A stretch of 64,000 bases of DNA from Ctenosaura bakeri (lineage: Eukaryota > Chordata > Lepidosauria > Squamata > Iguanidae), in contig CAOLHI010001298.1 in the NCBI GenBank assembly GCA_948474755.1, positions 310,001-374,000 of the forward strand, written 5' to 3'. Numbering within the stretch: position 1 is the stretch's first letter; every line of letters starts with the position of its first letter. A program made the position numbers and the translations under genes. The notes beneath the pieces are model-generated. The model ran no database searches, was not told the origin of the DNA, and saw only the letters and a program-made list of their open reading frames with translations. Positions 1-12,309 of this stretch are shown here, piece after piece.

Positions 1-49
1 GCCCCTGTGTGCGCCGCCCCGTTTTGGCTCCCCGCGTGTGAAAAGGGTC
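1..49. mobile_element. Right end of a PIF/Harbinger-like element, cut by window edge
   Basis: The stretch ends in GTGTGAAAAGGGTC followed by TGA. This resembles the right termini of the Harbinger-like elements elsewhere in the window (GTGGAAAGGGCC followed by a 3 bp duplication). It is GC-rich, unlike the AT-rich sequence after it. The left part lies outside the window, so neither length nor target duplication can be confirmed. Confidence 0.35.
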
Positions 50-322
50 TGAATGTATAAATAAATATGAATGTGTGTATGTATATACATTCATATAAAT
101 ATATCTATATATATTTTAACCTGTATACTGGTCGATTTCACTTTCCATAGACGTATATTTGTTAGCAAAGTATATACAGAAAATTTCCTAGTCTCATGGT
201 TGTAGAATAGCCACATTTGTGAACAGTTTATTATAGCCACCTTCTCTGAACCTCTATTCCTTGATTTCCCACTTTGAATCTCCTAATGGGTGAATTCTCG
301 AACGTATTTTCCTCTTGATCCA

Positions 323-3300
323 TTAATCAATCCCAGTTTTGATATGTAAGTACTCTAACAGTGGTTGCCAAGTTTTTAAGAATTTTCCATCTAGTTTGTT
401 TTCTATCATACAGGTAAATTTTTCTGTCCCAGCAATTTCAGCCAGTTTCTCTAGCCATTCTATCTCGAGTGGTATCGACTCTTTTTTCCAATATCTGGTG
501 AGAGTAATTCCTGCCGCCGTAACCATATGCCACATCAATCTACCAAATTTTTGTTCTATTTGCTTATCCAAATGGAAAATACCCAACAAGAAAAATTCTC
601 ATTTTAAATCTATTTTGACATGCAATATATTTTGGATTTTAGAACAGATCATTCTCCAAAATTTCTTAACTTTATGGCACCCCACCATTGGTGGAAAAAG
701 GTACCGATCTCTTTGTCACATTTCCAGCACCTGTTCTTAAACCTTTTCCTCACAGGTGGGAGGTACCACCTGAACCACATTTTCAGGGCATTCTCTTGCA
801 AGATATAAGATCGAGTGAATTTGAGACAGTTTTTCCACACCATTTGCCAGTCATCTAAATATATATTATGTCCTAAATCACGTGCCCATTTAATCATGTA
901 TTCTTTAGTGGTTTCTCCTTCCAGATCAATCCCCAATATTAATTTGTACATTTTCGACAGCAGGTGGGTATCCGCACCCTGCCACTGTATTTCTAGAGGT
1001 GGAGGTTCCAGTTATACCACCCCTTTCCATATCTTTTTTGAACCTCTCTTTGATCTAGAGGTAGGGAAACCACTGTATAGCAATACCTTCTTGTTGAAGC
1101 TGTTGATCTTTCAGTTTGATTACCCCGTCTTCTAGATATGCTAGATAGGTAATCTAGTCTCCTTCTCTCCTTAAGCCTTTTATCTGAAGTGCTTCTGCTG
1201 GAGAAGTGGAGGTTGGCAGCTTAGCATATAGAAGGCATTTGTACTTGATCCATATCCTGAAGAGGGATTTCCGAATTATGTATTGGAGGAACACTTTCTG
1301 CACCTCGGCCTTGCCATACCATAGGTAGACGTACCACCTGAAGTGCAGCTTGTGCCCCTCCAGCGCCAAAAGTTGACGATTGTTCAAGAGTACCCATGGT
1401 CTTATCCATACCAAGCATGCATGCAGATACATAGTATGTTCTTAAATCAGGCATAGAGAATCCGCCTCATTCTCGGAGGTCAGTCATCAGTTTCAGCTTG
1501 ACCCTCAGTTTCTTCCTATCCCAAAGGAATCTTACTATCTCTTTTTTACAATTCTCAAACCACCTATAGGGGATGGGTATCGGAATCATTTGGAATAAGA
1601 ATAACATGCGCAGTAAGATACTCATTTTGAACAATGATATTTTTCCCAATAAGTTCAAGCCTAACCAATTCCAGACTGCCATTTTCTCCTGAATAGATTT
1701 CCAGGCTGTTAAGTAGTTATCTTGAAATAATTGATTATTGTTGTTTGGAACCTGTATCCCCAGGTATTTTACACTATGGGTACACTGGATTCCAGATAGT
1801 TGCTCTAATTGGCTTTTCTCTTGGTTTTTGATGTTTTTAGTTAGCATTTTTGTTTTTTGTTTATTGATCTTAAACCCTGTCAACTCTCCAAATTGATTTA
1901 TCTCTCTATTTAGATTAGCTACTTGGAGTAGCAGGTCTTCTAGGAAAAGCACCACATCGTCAGCAAATGCCCGAATTTTGTATTTGTCTTTCCCAATCTT
2001 CACACCTCGAATATCCTCCTGCTTTCGAAGGTTTCTAAGAAGGACTTCTAATGTTGAGATAAACAGTAATGGGGACAGAGGGCATCCTTGCCTTGTCCCT
2101 TTCTGTATAGGAAATGTTTCAGATTGGTTGGAATTTATAATCAGGCATGCCTTTTGTTCATGGTAGATACACTTGATCCAAATCAGAAATGTCTGTCCAA
2201 AATACATTTCTTCCAATACCTTCGTCATGAAATCCCATCTGATGTTATCGAAGGCTTTTTCTGTGTCTACGAAAAGTAAAGCTTCCTTCTTCTCATTCTG
2301 TGACTTGAAGTATTCCAAAATATTCATTACAATTCTCATATTATCCCTCATTTGTCTCCCAGGAAGGAAACCTGTTTGGTCTTCATTGATGTAGCTTGGA
2401 AGAATCTGTTTTAGCCGTTTGGCCAAAATTGATGCAAATATCTTTTAAACATCATTTAAGAGGGAAACTGGCCTCAAGTCTTTACATGTAACTTCTTCTG
2501 AGTCGGTCTTAGGATTCAATACAACATTTGCTTTTTTCCAACTGTTTGAGATCTTGTTAGTTTCCAATATTGAGTTTAACAATTTCTGTAATGGTTTCGC
2601 TAGCTGGTCCCTGAAGTGCTTGTAAAAATTAGCCAGGAGCCCAGCTGGTCCTGGAGCTTTTCCCAATTTAGATCTATCAATTGCATCTATTATTTTCACC
2701 AAAGAAATGGGCCAGTTCAGTATCTCTCTGTGTTCTGACTTGATTTGAGGAAGCTTGTGAGATCTCAAGGAGTCTTCCAATTTCTGCTTGTTCTCCACAT
2801 GTCAGTCACAATACAAATTACTAAAGTAATTATACATAAGTTTCCAGATTTCTTTCTTGCTTGTCATGGATCTATTACCTTCCTTAATTTGTAAAATAAG
2901 TCTTTTTGTCTTTTCTTTTCTTATTTTGCATGCCAACCATTTACCCGATTTGTGGGCATTTTCAAAGAAATTCTGCTTTGCATATTTCAGTTTTTTATCC
3001 ATTTTTTCAGTGACCACCCAGATAGTTGTCTTTGTAGTATCTTCATTGTGGAAATGTAAGTTTGGGTCTGAATTTAACTTGTTTTCGATATTTCTGATCT
3101 TGCCCAATAGTTCATCCATTTCTGCTCTTTGTTGCTTTTTTCTTTCACATGTTTTTTGGATGAGAATTCCATGGAAGATGGCTTTGGCCATGTCCCAAAC
3201 CACAGCTATATCCACTTTGTTATTTAGGTTTCTTTTAAAAAATTAATCAAATTCCTTCTTACAATATTCCACAGTCTTTCCATATCGCAATGTATTTTCA

Positions 3301-4037
3301 TCCAGTCTCCAACATCTGGATCTGGTAGGGAAGCTCAGCACCAATTTCACAGGATTATGGTCACTCAATACTTTTGGCAGGATTTCAATCTTTTTAACAT
3401 AATTTAAGAATAGTTTAGAAAGCCAGATCAGATCTATTCTCGACCAGGAGTTGTGTCGATTTGAGAAAAAAGTGAGGTCTTTAGTCAAGGGATGTTTATA
3501 TCTCCAAACATCTGATAATTGCAGTTCCTCAGCCATATACAGAAATCCTTCTGTATTTTCCCATGATGTTTTTTGTCTTGAGTTGCAAGCTTCTATCAAG
3601 ATGTGTATTCACCACTCCATTAAAATCTCCCAGAATTGACACATTTTCATATTGGTGTATCCAGATATGCTTTTTCAAATCCTCATAACATCGTTGTTCT
3701 TGTTACAAGGGACGTCTATCCCAATCACAAGTAGAGAATGGCCACCAATCTTGACTTCCACTCCCAAAAATCTGCCCTTATCATCACAGAATATTAATTT
3801 TGGAGCTAGATGTGGTTTAACATACATAACCACCCCTCTTCTTTTAACAGAAGCGGCAGAGATGAACATTTCCCCTAAGCGATCATGTAGGAGCCATTTT
3901 TCATCTTTCTTTTTGATATGGGTTTCCTGAAGGCAACACACATCTGCATTCATCTTCTTCATAAGGTGAAATACTTTTTTCCACTTGACAATAGAGTTCA
4001 GTCCATTCATGTTCCAAGAGAGGATAGCACAATTCAT
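323..4037 (-). pseudogene. L1 ORF2 (endonuclease / reverse transcriptase), broken
   Basis: The order of domains on the minus strand is normal for L1 ORF2p. An APE-type endonuclease begins at 4037, with LSWNMNG and CLQETH, and continues at 3599-3243 with SDHNPVKL. A linker follows at 3215-2445. The reverse transcriptase lies at 2426-1467, with a TRQGCPLSPLLF motif and the catalytic FADD at about 1955-1966. A C-terminal region with conserved Trp and Leu lies at 951-323. In L1 this protein nicks target DNA and copies the element RNA in place. The span equals about 1,238 codons, near the usual length, but it is split into at least eight pieces by frameshifts or stops (near 3600-3675, 3240, 2800, 2430, 1440-1467, 1150 and 600). 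It is an old, inactive copy. Confidence 0.85.
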
Positions 4038-4199
4038 TTTTCTTTAAGTTTCAACATTACCAAGTCCTCTAAATCCAAATCAATGAGACTGGTTTCCATA
4101 TGTCTGGTCTCTTCTTCACTCTCCTCCATAGTTTCTTTGCCTGTTTCCCCCCTCTGTTCTCTCTGGTCGAGATCTTGCCATTTTGGGTCACCAACATAA

Positions 4200-5089
4200 T
4201 GTCTTTCCTTCTGGGCTCTCTCTCTGTTCTCTGTGGAGATATTGCTTTAACCTTGCTGAGTTCATCTCCATAGGTTTTTAGTTAATCTTTGGCCTTCTCA
4301 ATGGTATTGAGTCAAAATCTCTGGTCTCTAGAGTTAAATATCACCCCTTCTAAGCGATCCCAGCGGTACATAAGTTGGTTCGCTCTTAGCTTTGTAACTA
4401 GGAAATCATAGTCCTTCCGTTTCTTCAATATTCACATTGGAATTTCTCGCAGAATAATTAACTGTTTTCCTTGATCCATTAGAGGTGATTTATTATGTTC
4501 TTCCATTACCTTTTCGTTGGTAGATTTCCTGGTAAATTGCACCACAACATCCTGGCTATATTTTTCTTTTTAGCAAAAATAGATTGAACTCTATATGCGG
4601 TGTCAATCTCACTATCAATTATCTCTTCTTCAATCTCCAAAAAGTCTGCCATCAGCCCAACAATCCTTTTCCCTACGTCTTCATCCCGTCTTTCTTCAAG
4701 GCCTCTAATACGTATGCATGCATCCATTTGTTTTTGTTCCAACAAAGCAAGTCTATCAAGTTGCTTCTCAAAATCAAAGGAAGATGCGGTCATTCTTTGT
4801 TTTAGCACTCGAATATCTTTCTTGTTCACATTAATCTCATTTTTATTACAAGTCACATCTTTCTTGACTGTTCTAATATATCCTGCATCTCCAGCATTTG
4901 AGATTTTAAATCTTTCAGATCTTGCCTTATGTCCATCATATAACTTCTAACTTCCTCCATAAACTTCCTTTGGTATTCAGGGGGTTCTTCTATGGATCCT
5001 CTTCTTGCCTGTGATTCTGCACCTTGGACCTTGCCTGATCTCATCTTGTGCATTTTTCTTTTTTCTTTGGTAATTGAGAATAAATTCAA
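4200..5089 (-). pseudogene. L1 ORF1 (RNA-binding protein), broken
   Basis: Reading on the minus strand, the first 78-residue piece (5089-4853) and an overlapping 116-residue piece (4856-4506) give a charged coiled-coil-like segment (heptad-like Leu, Lys and Glu in KDLKSQMLEMQDIL) and then an RRM-like part with the motif RIRGLEERRDED. Further down, to about 4200, the minus strand still encodes the typical L1 ORF1p C-terminal signature around MYRWDRLEGVIF. In L1 elements this protein trimerises, binds the element RNA and acts as a chaperone in the ribonucleoprotein. Frame changes near 4855 and 4505 and in-frame stops in the C-terminal part make it non-functional. It sits directly upstream of ORF2, in normal L1 order. 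Confidence 0.75.
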
Positions 5090-5952
5090 AGTTCTTTAAA
5101 GGCAGTAGTCTCAGAGTTTGCTATTTTTAATTTGTAATTACTATATCTTGGGCATATAAGGGTAGAATGCTGTAAGGTTTAGATGGCCTGGATCTGAATT
5201 AATTGAATCTAATTTCTAATTTCTAATTTTATTTTTTATTTATTTAGTATGAATTTTCTTTTATTATTGTTTTTTTTTCCTGATTGTTATAACCAAACAT
5301 TTTATTCTGATTAAGTATTAGAGCCAGAAGTTGTAGGGATCTCCTATTAGCTATTACTAACTCTACCTGCTGATTTAACCCTACACTATATCAGTATGTA
5401 ATAGTCCAGCAATTTATATCTTCGTCATTTGACCCACAGAGAATTCATTATTAAAATATTAAATAAGATTCTGTATTTCTCATAAGTATCATCCACTGTT
5501 ACACCCACACAAACTCAACATACATTGAACTTCAAAAAAGGATTTCCTCAATTAAATGGGGTAGATAATTCAGCTCATTAACCCTCAAATCAATAATCAC
5601 AGTCCAAAAGCTAGAGTAAATTAGGATGGGGCTAAATCTCTAAAGATCTAAGGACCAAGCCAAATAGCAATTAATAGATTTGAATGATTAATTACTTGAT
5701 TCATTAGTTCATTAATTAATAAATTTGACCATCCTGCAATTCATCACTAATTTCATTAGAAAGTTTCACATTTAAATAATCCATTGATTAGTTGATCAGT
5801 TAGTTAGTCCTGCTAAGAATATTACAATTCATCAGGTCTTCAGTTAACATGTGGGCATTTCAGTATATGAAAAGCTCTTCTATGTTTCATCAACAATTCA
5901 TGATTCACACTCCTTGTTGCTGAGTCTATGGCCTTTTCCGCATTTTGTTTTT

Positions 5953-6362
5953 AAAACGGGGCAGCGCATCCTCCAGCAAAGACATTTGCACTTGGGGGCG
6001 AACTGGGTCTGGACTACTTTCTGTAGTTTCGGACTTCAGTCCGCTCTGGAACGACCAGAACTGGTGGTTCGCCATGCTATTGAAAGACTGCTTAAAACAG
6101 GTCTTTCAATAGCCCAGTGCGCCCCAGTCCATTGCTGTGCTCCTGTGTAGAACTGCAGGCTCGCACCAACGCGAGGCTGCAGATCTTCTGGGGGTGGGCT
6201 TCCGGCTGGCGAGCTTCTCCGGTTGGTGGAGAGCCTCCATCAACCAGAAGCCTCCATTTTCGTCCCCGGAGCAGTATATAGCACGGGCGCGCACTGCTCT
6301 GGATCAGCGTGGATCGTCGGAGGGAGTGCGCCAGTCTGGTGAGTAACAGACTGCCCCGTTTT
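5953..6362. mobile_element. 410 bp element with 12 bp inverted termini, inside L1 5' region
   Basis: AAAACGGGGCAG at 5953-5964 is matched exactly by its reverse complement CTGCCCCGTTTT at 6351-6362. The interior is far more CpG-rich than its surroundings. It contains several foldback stems: ggcgaac/gttcgcc (about 5997 and 6067), a perfect 13 bp stem around 6076-6112 (GCTATTGAAAGAC paired with GTCTTTCAATAGC), and ggttggtgga/tccatcaacc near 6220-6245. It also has a TATATAG sequence near 6276 and CTGGTGAGT, a good splice-donor match, near 6337. I cannot assign a superfamily and see no clean target duplication. It could be a non-autonomous DNA transposon, or less likely part of the L1 5' region itself. 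Confidence 0.5.
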
Positions 6363-7296
6363 CTTCCCAAAGTGCAAACAAACCCCACATTTAGCCAGTT
6401 CATTCAACATTGATATCAGCAACAACATCCATCTCACTTCAAAATTGTCTAGCTTATAGATGTTGATCCTTATTTATTTTCAATCATTAAACGTTCTGGA
6501 ATGCCTAGAGTCAAAATAGCACTATAAACAAAATTTACTTTCCAGACTGATTCAAAGCTGTAAGGCTTAACTCTTAGATAGTCTGGAGTTTAAACTTCTC
6601 AGGCATGTAAGATGACAAAAAAAGGAGAAGAGCCAAAAAAACACTGCCCCTAGACAGCAAGTGTCTTATATACAGAGCCTCAAAAAACAAAAGGACAGAA
6701 AATACTCCTCTTCAAATTTAGCGTCTTTCTCCTGAGTCTCCCCCCATAGAATGCCAATGCCCAAAAAGTCAGAGGAAAAAAGGAGCACACAGAGTTTTAA
6801 AGCCAATCCACCTTCTCAAAGGAAAGGAGAGAAAGGATTTTTATGTCCCATGAACAGCTGTTCCTCTTGGGGAGTTATTCGCTGTAGTCCTCAGGGTTCT
6901 TCCATTGAATATCCAAATGGCCAAAACAGCCAAACAAAAACAAAAAAAGAAAAGAAAAAAGAAAACCCTCCCAACAAAGAGAAATGGGTTTCTTTTACCC
7001 ATGGAAGAATTTTTGGTGGCAGGGATGGGGAAGGGAGGGAGGTATTCCTCCCTCCTCCCACCAGTGTGTGTGAAGCTTGATGGGGCGACTCTTGTCTTTG
7101 TGGTCATTTCGAACGCTAGTAGGGGAAACCAAACTCGCTATTCTCACTCACCACACTCTTGCTGCATCCTTCTTCTCTGGGGCACAGAACAAACCATCTG
7201 GTGTCAAAATTGTTCAAATGGTAACCTGCGGCAGTGATGGCCCACTGGGAGAAGCTGGGGAGAAGCTGTCTCCCTGCTCTCGCCGGAACCGGAAGT

Positions 7297-7648
7297 CCAG
7301 TAGCACTATAATTCTATTGTGCACATGGACCCATGGCTGCAGAGTTGCCAAATAATACTTTTTTCATTGAGGAAAACTATATTATGCATCGGGTCTGAAC
7401 AAAGCTGTAAATTATGCTGCAATTACATGCATACAATGATACTGTGTCATTTTCCTTTCAAAGTGCCCTCAGTGTAGGGCTATTAATGCTGGATGGGAAG
7501 GAAATGAGTGTACAGTCATTCTCCTGTCACTAAGTTAATGAAGATTTGGTTCCCAAGATGGCTGGATCATTTGAGGATGAGGAGTCTCTGAAAATAACTT
7601 TTCAAACTTTTGCTCATTCTTAGATTACAATGCCTTACATTGAGCCAG
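7297..7648. other. Unassigned spacer
   Basis: AT-rich sequence between the L1 5' end and the SINE. I see no coding signal or repeat in it. Confidence 0.5.
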
Positions 7649-7677
7649 GTGGTGTAGTGGTTTGAGTGCTGAACTAA

Positions 7678-8079
7678 GGCCCTTTCTGCACTCTGCCTTC
7701 TTGTGTGGTCCTCTGGTGGTGATCCAAGGGAGTGCAATGGGAGAGCTTCCTCTGCATCGGACTGGTTCTGGCTCCCTGGTGAGGGAGAGCAATGGACATG
7801 CCTCTTCTTTCTGCAGTGCAGCAGGGTTCTTTCCCAGGCTGCACTGGGGCAGGAAGCACCGCTATTGTGCTTCCTGTCCTTCCACAGGACAGGTAAGTGT
7901 GGGATAGTGGTGCAATCGTGGGTCATTGACAGGGGAAACCCATCAATGATGTAATTCACAATCATGGTGCCTGGGGATGGCAAAAAGTGGGACCACGATG
8001 ACATCATGCAGAAGCATCATCACAGTCCTGCTCCTCTATTGTCCTCATGTCAGGATGGGAGGACACTGTGGAAAGGGCC
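7678..8079. mobile_element. PIF/Harbinger-like non-autonomous element in a SINE
   Basis: The terminal inverted repeats are GGCCCTTTCTGCAC on the left and GTGGAAAGGGCC on the right, with imperfect pairing. Flanking triplets are TAA on the left and TAG on the right. Because the element interrupts a SINE whose uninterrupted form reads CTAGGACTC here, the original target was probably TAG with one later change. The 402 bp interior has no coding capacity. It resembles the elements at 44102 and 61783 in having repeated CAGTGCAG-type motifs. The 3 bp duplication and GG start fit PIF/Harbinger. Confidence 0.65.
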
Positions 8080-8198
8080 TAGGACTCAGAGCACAGGGTT
8101 CAAATTCCCATCCAACCATGGAAATTGGTTGAGTGACCTTGGGCAAGTCACACTGTCTCAGCCTTAGAGGACAGCAGTGACAAACTCCCTTGGATCAT

Positions 8199-8552
8199 CA
8201 CGAGAGGCTCTTCTCTCAGTCCCACCACCTTCACAAGCACAGTTGGTGGGGAGGCAGGAGAGGCCCTTCTCAATGACTTCCGCAGGCTATAACCTTTTTA
8301 TTCTGACAGGCTTTTAAAACAGTGTGTTTTTAAAGAATGGGCTGTACTGTTTTCATTGAACTGTTTTTACTAGCTTTTTATCTTTTTATATTGCATTTGG
8401 TTCTTTTAACTTCACGTTTGGATTGTTTCAATATTGTAATTCTATTGTAATTCTATTTTAATGTTCTTTTTTGTATGTTTTTAATTGTATTGTTCTTTTA
8501 AACTCTCAATTATGAAAACAAAAGTGGGACATAAATAACAACAACAACAACT
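8199..8552 (+). mobile_element. L2-type LINE 3' end
   Basis: The sequence starts at GAGAGGCTCTTCTCTCAGTCCC, similar to the region near 29965 of the larger L2 copy. It continues through a T-rich 3' region and ends in AACAACAACAACAA at about 8537-8552. It lies inside the SINE, so it arrived later. It has no coding capacity. Confidence 0.6.
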
Positions 8553-8632
8553 ACAGCATGGCATGAGGGTAACTTTGGGATTGCCGTAAGTTGGGAACAA
8601 CTTGAAGGCAAACAACACACACACACACAGAC

Positions 8633-9406
8633 CCACACACCTACCTTAAAGCACTGGAGGTCCCCTAATCCCCTTTAATGCCCTTTGGCTGTAAAGAATG
8701 GAACAGAACAAAAAGGGTCAAAGTTTGCAAAGCTTCATAGCTTGCAAAACTACTGTGTTTTATTTGTAGGGTGCAGCAGTATTCAGATCTGCAGAAGTAC
8801 CAAAATACTATGGATTACAAATGTGTTAAATTCTCCTCCTCCTCTTTCTTCTTCTTCTCAGTTCTTTTAATTTATTCCCCCTTGAATAAACTTATCATTT
8901 TTTCCCCTAGAACTTGCTGAAACTACTGCCATACTTGGAAACGAGGGTTAAAAAAATATCAGTTGAAATGGCACCCATTTCTTTAGACTGTCTCTGTAAT
9001 GCCTGCTCTACCTCAAGATGTTCATATGAGGGTATAGGAAGCACAAGTTCTGAAGTGTTTTGTTTTTCTCAGTTAATATCGATGTGTTAGATTGTCTAAT
9101 ATACCTTTTGAAAAGTAGGTAAGGAAGGGAAGAGATCTTATTTCGGAATTTGTTGACAGTGCTAATTTATCTTGTTTACTAGTCAGGCTTTGACAGAAGG
9201 TGCGCTCTAGAGGTTCTAATAGAGTGATTAATGCTTCTGCAAATCAGATGTGCTTTGCTGACTTTAACTTGCCATCCTGTATCTTAATATATATTGTTTT
9301 CAGCTGGCAGACTTTGACATCTAGACCATCTCAAGTCAGATTCAGAGCCTTGGAGGAAACAAACTTCTTTTTGGTGGGTGTCACAGCCCCTGCCCTGTTC
9401 TCTCAG
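8633..9406. other. Unassigned spacer
   Basis: AT-rich, with a short pyrimidine tract near 8830-8865. No gene or repeat family recognised. Confidence 0.4.
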
Positions 9407-9480
9407 GCCCTTTCTGCACAAGACTGATACATCGCAGTAGTGTCGTATTGTCGCTTTTACGTGTGCGCGTTAAACCGGTT
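9407..9480. mobile_element. Left end of a Harbinger-like element
   Basis: TCA is followed by GGCCCTTTCTGCACAAG, the same terminus as at 7678 and 61783. A GC-rich stretch with CpG (TACGTGTGCGCGTTAAACCG) follows. I could not find the matching right end, so the element is probably truncated. Confidence 0.45.
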
Positions 9481-10940
9481 TGATGTTGTTCTGTCCTCTC
9501 CTCTCCCACCTGCTAAGTTAATTGAGTGCAAAATATTCAGTTTGCAGCAACTGAAGTAAGCTGAAGACAAAGGGGGAAAGTGGGAAGAGGAGAGAAAAAC
9601 TAGAATGTTTTAAAATGAGCAGTAAAGGTGAGATGACAGAAGATTAACAGGATAGATGAAGAGTATGTGTTTGTGGTCGACTTGGACTCTTTTAAGCCCA
9701 GAAGAGGCCTTTTTGTCAACAGAAAGTGACCAGGAAATTGGCTTCTGATAATTTCCTGTTGAAAAAAATGGCATTTTCTGGGCCTAATATGTCCCAGAGA
9801 GGTCAAAGCATCTGATAAAATTGCCCCTATACCCCCCAGAGGTAATTGTGAGCATTTGGCATTATATCATTTTTTAAAAAAATTTAGGGGTTGGTGCTGT
9901 TTTCCAAATTATTCTCCTGTAGGGACAATGTGACTCCCTAACCCCTAATTGTTGCCCACCTGGTTTAAGAGAATAACATAACCTAGGAAGGTGATGAAAC
10001 AACTGTAAAAGATTACTTCCTTCCTGCCCAAAGAAGCAAAATTTGGTTAGTGGCAAATTGACTGGACAGCTTGCAATTCAGCATGCGGTTCTTCTGGGCA
10101 GCTCTCCAGAAATTGTTGTTTAGCTCAGCAATATTGTAGTGTTAGTATTAACATTCCTTTGTTTGTTGCTGGCTCCTGCCAAATCTTATATATAGGAAGC
10201 TATTTGTATACAGCACGTAGGGGCAGCAGACACTGCAGTGTATCACAATTCAGATTTATAAGGTCTGAAGGTCTTCGTACCTGCCCTAATTTTATCTGAC
10301 CTTCTCTTTTTCCAACAGTCCATTATTCTCTAGAAAAAAAGTATGCCCCACGTTTTGGCAATATGTCATTGAATCTGTTGCTGAATCTTTGTTTATGTGC
10401 TATTTACATATAGAACTTTGTAACATTGTGCCAGCAAAGATCCCCACATAAATGCACTTGTGTCCAAGACTTGTGAATGTTGGTCTCCTGTATTAAATTC
10501 TTCACATACCTTTTGTCTGGACACAGGTTGGGTTGCGGGCATGAAATCTAGATTTGAGGTGCTTATGTTAGTATTTTCATGTAAAATAGACAGTGAGCTT
10601 TGTAAAATACAGTGAGTTTTCCACAGTGGAAAACAAGTGGTCTGCATATGATATCTTGATATGTTCCTTATCTCTTTTCTTTTCAATACAACAAGGCAAA
10701 ACAGATACTATTTTATTGTGCAATGAAGATTTCTTATCTATAACATTTGGGAACTGCTGTGTTCTACTACGAAGTTCTGCTAATTACTTGAGATCTTTAT
10801 ATGTCCCCCAAAATACAAGACCATTTACACTAGTTCATTTCAAGGGAATTGCCATGAATTTTGTTGAAACTATATGAAAGCTAATCTTGCATTCTGTCCT
10901 CTAAAACACCTTTGCATTTTGGTCACTGAGAGTATTCCTT
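9481..10940. other. Unassigned region
   Basis: About 1.5 kb of AT-rich sequence with only short chance open frames. No exon, RNA gene or repeat recognised. Confidence 0.4.
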
Positions 10941-11015
10941 GCCTAAGAAAACTGATTTGAAACTCATGGGGTCACCATAAATTAACAGATGATTTGAAGG
11001 TGCATACACTCACAG
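10941..11015 (+). mobile_element. SINE 3' tail fragment
   Basis: The segment AACTCATGGGGTCACCATAA followed by GATTTGAAGGTGCATACACTCAC is the conserved tail of lizard SINEs (compare 18255-18310). The 5' tRNA-like part is missing. Confidence 0.5.
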
Positions 11016-12268
11016 GGTATACTGCTGAAGCCCCTTTTAAGTTTCATACATTTAATTTCTGTGGTGTGCTTTCATTTAATCTGTAATCTTTGCCAAGGTT
11101 TGAAAACTGTGTGCATGAAAAGGCCTAGTATGAAAATACAGCAAATTTGAAAGTTTGGCATGAGAACAGCAGTGCCAGCTATTGACTCCTGTGTCAGTGG
11201 ATTGATTAAACTACTTTGGGTTTTAGCCTGAATTTTAAAAGAGCTCAACCTATTTGAATGAAGAGGCTCATCACCCCAAATAACTTGGAGCCCCAAGTAG
11301 ATCCACTGTCCTAATGACATAGGAATCACTAGCCACCAATTGGAAATAAACTGAAGAGGATGAAATAGGTCTGAGTCACAGAAGAGGCATGAAGGCTACG
11401 AAGAGGATCTAAAGAGCAGAATGTGAATTTCAGTTGTTGCTCTGTGAAGGTTTGGAGGCAGTCTAATTGTTGCTAGCAGCGAAGGAAGTCCTGATTTATT
11501 CAGTTTGGAAAGAAAGACGTTGAAGCTTGTAACTGTTCTCTGTAAATATATTATGATAAGAGATATCCGTAAGTTCTCGGAGTGGCTACTTGATTTCTTT
11601 GCAGAAGCCTGTACTCCTGCACTTACAGCTTCCAAGCTTACTGCCTTTGAGAATCACAAGAATTCTTGCAAGGCTGCCTACTTCTGTAAGTTATGTTCTA
11701 AGTTGTGTCCTGTTCATAGGGATGTGTTTGTACATTGGCCTCTTCATGTGAGCCTGGCAGCCATCACATTGAGGGGGCTAGGTGATGCTGCTACAAACCT
11801 ACTCATAGTTCTAAACTCATCCAAAAATCTCATTAGAATTTCAGCTGGTGGATTCCATGCCAGTGGGATGGTGAATCCATTCTTAGTTTCAGTCCAAATT
11901 TTAAAGGACTATTTAGGTGCTCAGTGTTAGAGAAATACTTCTCCTACTTTCCTCTCTTGTCATCTGCTTCCATCAGTTGCCGCAAACTGAATGCAAAAGT
12001 AGTTTGTATTTAATAAATTCAGCAGGAGATGAGGGGAGTGGGTGGAATCTTGCCTTTCCCATGAGGCTTAGGAAGAAACAAAATGGTGCAGCATCTCCTA
12101 GCTTCTATGTTCTTCCTCATTAATGATTTTTGCCATTATGACCATGATCTGATGTTACTTGGCCACATGTGTCCTGGGTTTCAATGTGAAATGTTAGAAG
12201 CTATAAGATATTAATTAATTAAATCCCTCAGATAGCCTATCAAATTAATTAATTAATCAACTAATTAA
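11016..12268. other. Unassigned region
   Basis: AT-rich. It includes a 141-codon open frame at 11505-11930 that I cannot relate to any family, and short TTAA-rich tracts near 12212-12268. Confidence 0.4.
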
Positions 12269-12269
12269 T

Positions 12270-12307
<38 letters not shown>
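12269..12307. repeat. (GATA)n microsatellite
   Basis: About nine to ten tandem GATA units, preceded by an AATT-rich tract. Confidence 0.9.

Positions 12308-12309
<2 letters not shown>

Larger units (their letters stand above)
50..7296 (-). mobile_element. L1-type LINE, near full length, degraded
   Basis: A minus-strand non-LTR retrotransposon. The 5' end is placed near 7296, where the minus strand reads ACTTCCGGTTCCGGCGAGAG, a typical GC-rich L1 start. A long 5' region follows (interrupted at 5953-6362), then ORF1 remnants at about 5089-4200, ORF2 remnants at about 4037-323, and an AT-rich 3' tail near 50-120. Total length of about 7.2 kb is reasonable for an L1 with an inserted element. No convincing target-site duplication was found. 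The 5' region at 6363-7250 is A-rich on the plus strand. Both ends are inferred; the coding core is certain. Confidence 0.75.
7649..8632 (+). mobile_element. tRNA-derived SINE (lizard ACA type), split by two insertions
   Basis: The 5' part (7649-7677) carries the tRNA-like segment GTGTAGTGGTTTGAGTGCTG. It continues after an insertion at 8080 with the B-box-like GGTTCAAATTCCC (about 8097) and the downstream CTTGGGCAAGTCACAC segment. After a second insertion, the 3' tail at about 8553-8632 has GGGAACAACTTGAAGGC followed by a CA repeat. Such SINEs are transcribed by RNA polymerase III from internal A and B boxes. The two interruptions are annotated separately. Confidence 0.75.

Noticed and set aside
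11505..11930. 141-codon open frame
   Set aside because: No recognisable domain and no splice or promoter context; probably chance.
12269..12307. Regular repeat that might suggest a CRISPR-like array
   Set aside because: Plain GATA microsatellite without spacers, in a vertebrate genome.
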